37,232 nucleotides of DNA from CAYRFQ01 sp964423615 (GTDB lineage: Bacteria > Planctomycetota > Planctomycetia > Gemmatales > Gemmataceae): NCBI GenBank assembly GCA_964423615.1, contig CAYRFQ010000078.1, positions 1 to 37,232 of the forward strand, given 5' to 3'. Below the pieces are notes generated by a model that worked only from the letters and a program-made list of their open reading frames with translations, was not told the DNA's origin and did not search any database. The translations under genes and the position numbers were made by a program. Numbering within the stretch: position 1 is the first letter of the stretch; each line of letters starts with the position of its first letter. Positions 8,714-16,600 of this stretch are shown piece by piece.

Positions 8714-10075
8714 ATGGCCAGTATCATCTCCGCCCCAACGAACTCGGAACCGAAGACGTGGAACTTCTCGACGAACTCCGTTCCACACATCAAAACGGAG
8801 TTACCTGGACCCAAAGCCAAGGACTTGTTGGCCCGCGACCAACAGTATACCTCTCCGTCTTACACTCGCGTCTATCCGTTGGTGTGCGAACGCGGGAGTG
8901 GTGCCGTCATTGAAGACGTCGACGGAAACTTATTCCTGGATTTCACGGCAGGGATCGCTGTCACCGCAACGGGACACTGTCATCCCGAAGTCGTCGCAGC
9001 CATTCAGATCCAGTCGAGCAAGCTGCTTCATATGTCCGGGACCGATTTCTATTACGAGCCGCAAATCGAATTGGCCGAACGACTTGCCAAGGCAGCTCCG
9101 GGCGAATCACCCAAACGCGTCTTCTTCACCAACAGCGGAGCCGAGTCCATCGAGGCAGCTCTCAAACTCGCTCGACACCACACCGGACGAAGCCGCGTCA
9201 TTGCATTTTTCGGAGCCTTCCACGGCCGGACCTATGGTGCAATGTCCCTATCCGGTTCGAAGGTCATTCACCGACGTGGGTTCGCACCACTTGTTCCAGA
9301 GATTCATCACGTCCCATTTCCTCGCAGTTGTCAGGAGTGTGTCGTCGGTGCATGTGGGTGTGTGAAGCAAATCGAAAAAACGCTTTTCAAACACACGACA
9401 CCCCCCGACGAAGTAGCTGCCATCTTCGTCGAAGCCATCCAGGGCGAAGGCGGTTATCACGTCGCCCCCCCTGGGTTTCTGGCAGCATTGAGGCAGTTGT
9501 GCGACCGCCACGGAATCATGATGGTCGTGGACGAAGTCCAATCCGGCATGGGGCGGACAGGCAAACTCTTTGCCGTCGAACACTGGAATGTCGTGCCCGA
9601 CATCATCTGTCTTGCAAAAGGCATCGCAAGCGGGCTACCCCTTGGCGCGATCATCGCAAGCGACACGATCATGAATTGGCCACCGGGAAGCCACGCCAGT
9701 ACCTTCGGCGGTAACCCAGTCAGCTGCCAGGCCGCCAGCGTCACACTCGACTTACTCCAACGTAAATACATCGCCAACGCGGCTGAACGCGGCGAGCAGC
9801 TCAAACAAGGCCTTCAAGAACTCCAACAACGCCATTCCACCCTCGGTGCGGTCCGCGGGCTTGGATTGATGCTGGCCGTAGACGTCCTTGGCCAGGATGG
9901 CACTGACCTCGATCCTCGTAGACGAGATGCAATCGTGGATCAAGCTTTTCATCGGGGACTACTACTCCTCGGATGTGGAGAAGCGGCGATACGATTTTGT
10001 CCACCATTGTGTGTTGACCCTGAACAAGTCAAAGTCGCCCTGTCGATCTTGAATGAGGTGTTGCTTGCCGGATAA
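8714..10075 (+). CDS. class III PLP-dependent aminotransferase (acetylornithine/GABA type)
   Basis: A 453-residue fold-type I aminotransferase. The frame extends upstream to 8660, but the ATG at 8714 is preferred because AAGGAGG lies at 8698-8704, nine bases before it, and the sequence upstream is not family-like. Visible motifs are the PLP-binding Asp273 in VVDEVQSGMGRTG and the Schiff-base Lys302 in LAKGIASGLPLGA, along with TNSGAES and FHGRTYGAMSLSGS. An insert with four cysteines (SCQECVVGACGC, near residues 205-216) may bind metal. Close relatives are the broad-range acetylornithine/4-aminobutyrate aminotransferases; lysine 6-transamination is another option. It pairs with the aldehyde dehydrogenase upstream. 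Exact substrate unknown. Confidence 0.88.
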   Translation: MASIISAPTNSEPKTWNFSTNSVPHIKTELPGPKAKDLLARDQQYTSPSYTRVYPLVCERGSGAVIEDVDGNLFLDFTAGIAVTATGHCHPEVVAAIQIQSSKLLHMSGTDFYYEPQIELAERLAKAAPGESPKRVFFTNSGAESIEAALKLARHHTGRSRVIAFFGAFHGRTYGAMSLSGSKVIHRRGFAPLVPEIHHVPFPRSCQECVVGACGCVKQIEKTLFKHTTPPDEVAAIFVEAIQGEGGYHVAPPGFLAALRQLCDRHGIMMVVDEVQSGMGRTGKLFAVEHWNVVPDIICLAKGIASGLPLGAIIASDTIMNWPPGSHASTFGGNPVSCQAASVTLDLLQRKYIANAAERGEQLKQGLQELQQRHSTLGAVRGLGLMLAVDVLGQDGTDLDPRRRDAIVDQAFHRGLLLLGCGEAAIRFCPPLCVDPEQVKVALSILNEVLLAG

Positions 10076-10439
10076 TTCGGAGAGTGAACGAGAGACTTTT
10101 CGCCTCAGTGAGTAGTAATGGGTGGGTTGATTTTAACTGACAGGAACGGTCAGGTTGGTGCCTAAATCGAATTTCACAATCAAGAGGCCCGGACCATCCC
10201 AGCGACTCTCGGGACGTAGTGAACAAGGCCGTTTTCGGCCTTGGAAGTTATCTTCCGTTGGCTTTGATGTATTCAATCGTTCACACTTTGGCTCCCGAGT
10301 GCCTTTCCTGGAGAACGATCAATGCGGATTGGTCGCGACGGTGGCTTTCTGCTGCTTAGCTAGCGCGCACCACCAACGTTGGACTCGCCCGGTCCATCCC
10401 ATTGACTCCTCCATGCGACTCTTCGCAGCCTTGCCAAGA
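10076..10439. other. gene-free stretch between aminotransferase and transposase remnant
   Basis: No intact gene is seen. It contains the hairpin at 10224-10243 and should include the 3' end of the degraded insertion sequence, but no terminal inverted repeat matching the region beyond 11774 could be found by eye. Confidence 0.4.
10224..10243 (+). terminator. hairpin downstream of the aminotransferase
   Basis: CAAGGCCG-TTTT-CGGCCTTG is a perfect 8-base-pair stem about 150 bases after the aminotransferase stop. It lacks a following T run, so its role as a terminator is uncertain. Confidence 0.3.
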
Positions 10440-11774
10440 CTATCCGGTATCATCAAAACCTACGATTTGCGTTTTCGCAGGCACAACCCTAAAGGCCAAC
10501 GCCCGGTAAGCTTCTTCCATCGACTCAACCACATACACTTCGAACAAACTCCGAAGTCTCTCCCAAAGTCGTCGTTTGGTTTTGTGTTTTTCCCAAACCT
10601 CGGCAGAAATGGGGTGATAAAGTTGTTGGACTGATCGAGAAAGAATGCCAACATCATCAAATTCACAAACACAACACTCAGGTTCTCTTGGCCGTTCCCG
10701 AAATTATGTTCGAAATGATAGCCCTGGTTCTTGGGTGTGTTAAATGTTTCGTTTTCTATCTTCCAACGTGCTCGAGCGGCTCGCATCACGTCCCAAACGC
10801 TCTGTTCGTTCAAGAGTCAATCAATGACCCAACTAAAAGTTTGGACACGATGGCCCTCCGAGCACCAATACTCCAACACATTGACCAACACATCCGGATG
10901 AGACTCGTTGACCATGACATCACGAAGCCAACGAAAATCATGCTGAGTGTCGTCCTCCTCGGTAATTCGCAACTCGTTGATCGGGCCATCTTCGCAAGCG
11001 TTTTGGATTTGGTCAAAGAGGTATTTGTGGTCCGAAGGTTTGGCCACCAGGATGAAATGGCACTTGGGCTTTTGCAGTGTTTGGATGGTCGGTCCTTTGG
11101 AACTGAGATTATCGGCTGTGATCGTCACTTTCAGTTGGCGGTGGTCTTGGCGAAACTTCTGCAGCCAACGCTTCATGGCATTTTGTTCGCAGTCGTTTTT
11201 GGTCTGTCCATCTTTCTGACAGATCGGTTTGGGCATCAACGCGATAACTTCTTTTTTGTCTGGATGAACCAACGAAGCACACAGGGCCTGGTGATAATAA
11301 GTGATCTTTGCATTAGGGCTTTTGCGTTGACAACAATTGGCACAATGGACGCTGCAGGAGGAAAAATACTCAGTTCCGTCCAGAGAGATCAAGTAGGTGT
11401 TTTCGATGCCTTGGTATTGGGCCAGGATTTTGGCTCTTTTGTAAGAGCGAGAAAATATCGGTAAAGGCGCCTCGCAGGTGTTTCGGTTCGAGAGGATCGA
11501 GAATAGTTCTCAACTGCGTATCGCAGGGAACGTTGGCGATTCCAAAAACGGCTTGGAGATTGCGGGAGACATCGGTGCGTCGTTGATCGAAAGCCAAGAG
11601 CGACGGGTCTTTCACAGCAAACAAAGCGAAGCCACTCCTGAGCGCATCGCGAATCGAATAGGTAGGTTGGGGTGAGAGGCTTCGATGCTCGGGTACTTGG
11701 TCAAAGTGTTGACGAAGGACCCGATAGAGGTGGCTGACATGCAGGTTTTTGGGAGGATCGAATTTTCTGGCCAT
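10440..11774 (-). pseudogene. degraded DDE transposase (IS4-like, possibly ISNCY/ISDol1 type)
   Basis: A transposase of about 445 codons spread over two frames with three lesions. The first part (11774 to about 11440) starts MARKFDPPKNLHVSHLYRVL. A net +1 shift near 11440-11450, at an AAAA run, leads into the frame with ISLDGTEYFSS, HPDKKEVIALMPKPI and KNDCEQNAMKRWL. An in-frame TGA at 10817-10819 interrupts it before ARWKIENETFNTPKNQGY and FEHNFGNGQENLSVV. A second shift near 10580 restores the C-terminus (RRLWERLRSLFEVYVVESME, ending FDDTG at 10440). The motifs DGT-x-YFSS, KNDCE and WKIENE fit DDE transposases of this group. Three lesions make it inactive. The insertion lies next to the LRR remnant and may have disrupted it. 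Terminal repeats were not identified. Confidence 0.85.
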
Positions 11775-11857
11775 GATAGTTGGAGGAAATGAACAGAAAG
11801 ACACTGCTGAACAACAAACGCGAAACGTATATAGGTATTGTAGCTAATTGGCCGCTC

Positions 11858-12393
11858 GAAAAACTGTGCCGGGAACCGCTCCTTCAACGCAGAAGCCTGT
11901 CAATTCCTCACCGAATCGGACCAAATCGGCTCTCTCGGAACGCTGGACTTGTCTTACTCCCTTGGGTCTGATGAAAATGTCTTGGGGATACTCACCAGGA
12001 TACCCCTGGCTAGGCGGTGTGAAAAGAGTGTTCCTGGATTTCGCAAAGGTGCCTTCTCAGGGTTTTGTGGAGGCCATTTCGTCCTCAAATTGGAACAGTC
12101 TTGAGGTTCTCCGATTGCGTCACAGCGTTCTTCCTGCCGAAGAAACTGAGTTGCTCATTCAATCGCCGGTCTTCCCACAAGTGCGTTACCTGGACCTCTC
12201 TTTCGGGGATGACAAGGAAAAGCTCATCGAGAAGATCATTACCGCTCCGAACAGAAATCCCAACTTGCGTCTTCGCATCGACAAGGAAGAAATGTCTCCG
12301 GAGTTCCTGACTGCCTTCGGCGTTTTTCTCACGGCCTACGAAATGGAATTTCCTGGTTTAGGCCAAAAACCCTGGCCAGAGATTTACGTCTGA
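11858..12393 (+). pseudogene. leucine-rich-repeat protein, C-terminal remnant
   Basis: Two overlapping frames encode successive leucine-rich repeats. The first frame (about 11858-12005) reads SFNAEACQFLTESDQ and GSLGTLDLSYS. After a frameshift near 11990-12015 the second frame continues with RVFLDFAKVPSQGFVEAI, SLEVLRLRHSVLPAEETELL and FPQVRYLDLSFGDD, to the stop at 12391-12393. The spacing of LxxLxLxxS phrases fits the ribonuclease-inhibitor-like LRR proteins common in planctomycetes, many of which carry an N-terminal TIGR02996 domain. No N-terminal part is visible; the degraded transposase lies directly upstream. It is probably a gene truncated by the insertion and then frameshifted. The open segment 11848-12393 by itself would encode 181 residues. 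Confidence 0.65.
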
Positions 12394-12400
12394 CCAGGGT
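12369..12400 (+). terminator. hairpin overlapping the LRR stop codon
   Basis: ACCCTGGCCAGA pairs with TCTGACCAGGGT (11 of 12 positions) around the 8-base loop GATTTACG. The stop codon lies in the 3' arm. No T run follows, so it may be a terminator or just a stable 3' hairpin. Confidence 0.35.
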
Positions 12401-12450
12401 CGCAAAGTTGGCGAGTTTATCAAGTGATCCGATCATCTGGGTCCAGATCA

Positions 12451-13165
12451 TTACCATTTTTTCAAAGCAGGGACTTTGATGAGCTTGGAATACAACTGCC
12501 TCGTCCAGGCATCAAGTTTGTAATCCTCGCCGCGCAAGGAAGGAGAATGGTTGAGTTGGAGATAAAGCGTGGGAGGTGCCTCTTTGGAGAACTCGTCTGG
12601 GTGGTTCTTGAGGACTAACTGCCGAACTTTGGGCAGTAAAATCGAAAGCACTCCGTCGGCAACTTCTCCTTTCTTGAAGGTAACAAACTAGTGCCGATAG
12701 TCGATTCGTTCGGGTGGAGTCGCTTAAGGAAAGATTGGGTTCAGTTTGGACAACGGCATCAGCTTGGGACTGCAAGACTCCAACCTTCGCCCGACTTTTT
12801 CTGGGGTGCGAAAGCGTAAAGCACGACTCGTGCGGTAAAACCGTTGCGATCAGTCAAAGAGGGCTGAACGATCGTCAGAGGAGAACGTGGACGTGTGCAT
12901 TCAAGAGTCCGTGCGATTGCCAGCTTCCCGCCACCCGCTGCCATTGGCTTTAACCGTACTTTCGCACCGAGTTTCACTCCATTGACATCTGGAACGTCGT
13001 CGGAAACCAACATTTGATACCTTCCAGGTCGTACTGATTATTGAAGTTTTTGGTTTGACCATTTGGCTTCGACTTTTCCAACGGCTGGTCCCGTTCTTCC
13101 GCGAACGTCAATACGGCAAAGCCAAAAAGCATCCCGACAATAACAACAGGCAGTTTTGACCTCAT
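12451..13165 (-). pseudogene. frameshifted secreted protein of unknown function
   Basis: A former gene of about 240 codons. GGAGG lies six bases before the ATG at 13165, and the first frame gives a signal peptide (MRSKLPVVIVGMLFGFAVLT, then FAEERDQP). Near 13020 the sequence jumps frame at an AAA run, continuing with KMLVSDDVPDVNGVKLGAKV to a TGA near 12760. A third segment reads SQADAVVQTEPNLSLS. From about 12680 yet another frame gives VTFKKGEVADGVLSILLPKV and SLRGEDYKLDAWTRQLY, ending PALKKW at the TAA at 12451. A TAG also interrupts the last frame near 12688. The intact product was probably a small exported protein; I recognise no family. Confidence 0.6.
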
Positions 13166-13603
13166 GATTGGCCTCCGAATGTGAGCAAGTAGATTGACAA
13201 TAGTGGCAAAGCAGTCGACACAACGAAAGCGACCGTTGCTTTGCTAACGATGACTTGCACCAACCAATGAGAGAGTGGAGTCTCTATCTTCCCAACAGAA
13301 TTGTAGACGAACGAGAGCTTTCCGAAGATTATTTTTAGGAGCTATTTTGCGAGTCCGGAGCTGTGGAAAAGGGGCTTGAGTGTTTATTAAGTTTAACACT
13401 ACGAGGCAAGCCAGACATGCAGCCTGGGAAACTACCCATGCCGAGTGGGATCAGGTGGGGGTTTGTGGAAAAAAATCGCCTTGAAACTCCTTCTCCCTGC
13501 TGAGCAGGGAAAAGGAGTCAAAAATTCCTACGAGGAAATCTCTTGTCCCGACAACATATCGCTCACAAGTACCGAGACTTCCGCCTGCATAAGCTAGGGA
13601 AGT
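13166..13603. other. gene-free stretch
   Basis: 438 bases between the start of the secreted pseudogene and the stop of the giant repeat gene. No coding sequence is apparent. It contains the strong hairpin at 13486-13518. Confidence 0.45.
13486..13518 (-). terminator. hairpin downstream of the giant repeat gene
   Basis: ACTCCTT-C-TCCCTGC pairs with GCAGGGA-A-AAGGAGT (14 of 15 positions) around a TGA loop, about 85 bases past the stop of the repeat gene on the minus strand. A run of seven T residues follows some 12 bases later. It could equally be a dispersed intergenic hairpin element. Confidence 0.45.
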
Positions 13604-16600
13604 CTAAACATTGGCACTCTCCAGTTTGAACACAACCGACTGGGCGATCTGCTCGGGATCAGGATTGAGTGCGGGATTCGCCAACGTGCCAGCTGCCAAG
13701 TCGGCCTCCAACAAATCGTTCAACCAGAACGCTACTTCGGCAACGCATGCGTTCGCATTCCCGTCTTCGTTCAATAGCCGCCCCTTTTCGATCTGGAAAC
13801 CGAGGTGGTAGATGCCGTCGGCGACCGTGTCGACGGCATTACGGCGATACAACTCGCTCCTCGCTCCGTCGTTCTGTACGAGGTGGAACCCTGTTTCTTC
13901 CCCGCACTCGTCATCGCCGTGAAACTCGATCCACTCGTCTAAATGGTTCGCCCGGATGTACGCATTGATCTCGTAGACATCTTGCGAATCGATTTCTCCA
14001 TCGTTGGCAATTCCGGTGCCTCGAATGGCTGTGATGATGATGGTGTTCATCGCATCAGCGGCGCTCGCTCCTTCGGTGATCTCGCTCGTCGAAATCCGGT
14101 AGTTCAAGCCAGAATCGTTTGCGATGATGTTGACGAGTTGATCCAAACCCGTTCCAGTTGTCGGCACGGCATACGGATTGACACTAGAGGCAAGGCTCTC
14201 AGTTCCGAAGTCATTCGCGAGAAGTTCGTTGAGCCAGTACGCCACGGAACTGAGGCTGGCGTTGCGGTTGCCATCTTCGTTCAAGAGCCGATCCCTTTCG
14301 ATCTCGAAGCCAAGATGATACAGGCCGTCGGCAACGGTGTTGACGGCGTTGCGGTTGAACAAGTCCGTGTTCGCTCCGTCATTCTGGACGAGGTGGAATC
14401 CCGTTTCTTCTCCTTTCTCGTCGTCCCCATGAAACTTGATCCACTCTTCCAGGTGTTCGGCACGAATGTAGGCATTGATGTCACGCACATCGGCTTCGTT
14501 GATGACTCCGTCACTGGCCACACCAGTACCCTGGATGGCGGCGATGATGATGGTGTTCATCGCATCGGCGGCCATCGCTCCCTCAGTAATCTCGCTCGTC
14601 GAAATTCGGTAATTCAAACCTGGATCGGCTGCGATGATGTTGACGAGTTGATCCAAACCCGTTCCGGTCGTCGGTTGGGCATAGGCGTTCACGTTGCTGG
14701 CAAGGCTTTCGGTTCCGAAGTCGTTCGCGAGAAGTTCGTTAAGCCAATACGCCACGGAACTCAGGCTAGCGTTGCGGTTGCCGTCCTCGTTCAACAGATT
14801 ATTGCCTTTGATCTCGAAGCCAAGATGATACAGGCCGTCGGCAACGGTGTTGACGGCGTTGCGGTTGAACAAGTCCGTGTTCGCTCCGTCATTCTGGACG
14901 AGGTGGAATCCCGTTTCTTCTCCTTTCTCGTCGTCCCCATGAAACTTGATCCACTCTTCCAGGTGTTCGGCACGAATGTAGGCATTGATGTCACGCACAT
15001 CGGCTTCGTTGATGACTCCGTCACTGGCCACACCAGTACCCTGGATGGCGGCGATGATGATGGTGTTCATCGCATCGGCGGCCATCGCTCCCTCGGTAAT
15101 CTCGTAGAGCGGAATCCGGTCGTTGAGTCCGGGGTCGTTAGCGATGATATTGACGAGTTGATCCAGCCCAGTTCCGGTCGTCGGCACGGCATACGGGTTG
15201 ACGTCGAGATTCTTCAAGGAATCTCCGGCGAGATCTTCCTCGAGAAATTCGCTAACCCAAAACGCCACCGTCTCGACACTGGCATTTTTGTTGCCGTCTT
15301 CGTTGAGGAACCGTCCGCCGCGAATCTCGAAGCCCATGTGATAAATGCCGTCAGCGACTGTGTTAACGGCGTTGTCGTCTCCGAAGATTTTTGTTGTGGC
15401 TCCATCATTTTGGACGAGGTGGAACCCGGTCTCCTCTCCGTTCTCGTCGTCGCCGTGATATTTGATCCAGTCATCCAAATGATTTGCACGAATATACTTG
15501 TTCACGTTGTACAGGTCAGCTTCCGTGACTGTCCCGTCGTTAGCGACGCCAGTATTCTGGATGGCCGTGATTATGATCTGGTTCATCTTGTCGGCTGCAG
15601 TCGCTCCTCCAACAATCTCTTGCTGATCGATTCGAGCATTCAACCCTGGATCGGCGTAGATGATGTTGACGATGTCGTCGAGTCCAGTGTCGGTCGTTCC
15701 CTGGTTCGGAGCTTCGCCGGGGTCGAAGAACTTGCCTTCGGCGACTGCTGCAACTTCATGGCGAGTTAACGCACGGTTGTAGACGGTGAAGTTGCTTATC
15801 TCGCCTTCGAAGAAATCTGCCCGCCAACCGGGATTACGTTCGTCGCTAGCCCACTTGTTGGCACCGATCGCCATGTCCTCGGTATTTGCGGTGATTCCGC
15901 CGTCATAGTCCGTACGAGACTTCGTCAATACGCCGTTGAGATAAATCTTCAGGCCACTTTCTCCAAAGCCGATGACGACATGATATTCCTGGCCAGGTTG
16001 GATGCTGCCGTACGACGTGCTGAGGTAATAAGACTTGGTTGGAGATTGCAATCGGACTTCGATGCGGCCGTTGTTGACGAAAGCTGTGAAGTCACCACCA
16101 TCACGGTAGTCTCTCGCGTCCTTCGAGAACAGCGTGTTCCGCCCCGACACGTCTTGGGCGACAAAGCTCATGGCAAAGGAGCCGTTAGCCAACTCCAAGT
16201 CGGAGACATGTTCGACATCGGCGTATCCCTCTCCATCACTCACCGTGACAGTTGGGTGGGTGAAGCTGACGGAATTTGCAATCGCGTTCAGGTCAGGAGC
16301 CAAGTCGGGGTTTTTCAACCCATCTCCAGCTAAGTCTTTCTCCAATAGTTCATCCAGCCAGTAGGCCACGTCCAGGACACTGGCATTTCGATTCCCATCC
16401 TCGTTTAACAGACGCCCAGACTCGATCTTAAATCCAAGATGATACAGCCCATCGGCGACCGTGTTGACGGCGTTGCGGTTGTAAATCTCAGTCCTGGCTC
16501 CGTCGTTCTGGACAAGGTGGAATCCCGTCTCTTCCCCATCCTCATCGTCTCCGTGGAGCGTGATCCACTCTTCCAGGTGTTCCGCACGGATGTGAGCGTT

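Larger units (their letters stand above)
13649..15694 (-). repeat. tandem array of four 170-residue repeats (units 5-8)
   Basis: Unit boundaries, placed at the TGTGLD phrase, are 15694, 15178, 14668 and 14158. Unit lengths are 516, 510, 510 and about 510 bases. All units keep one reading frame, and units 6 and 7 are nearly identical in DNA. Confidence 0.9.

Noticed and set aside
11436..11456. Programmed frameshift in the transposase
   Set aside because: The AAAA run could allow slippage, but a further TGA and a second frameshift downstream show that the gene is decayed.
10155..11464. Plus-strand frames of 159 and 258 residues across the transposase remnant
   Set aside because: They are antisense to clear transposase motifs in the minus strand.
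13943..15769. 608-residue plus-strand open frame, with others of about 300 residues (16439-17335, 17465-18400), opposite the repeat gene
   Set aside because: They lie antisense to the repeat units and repeat with the same period. The long openness comes from the tandem repeats and codon bias of the real minus-strand gene, and there is no ribosome binding site or protein family.
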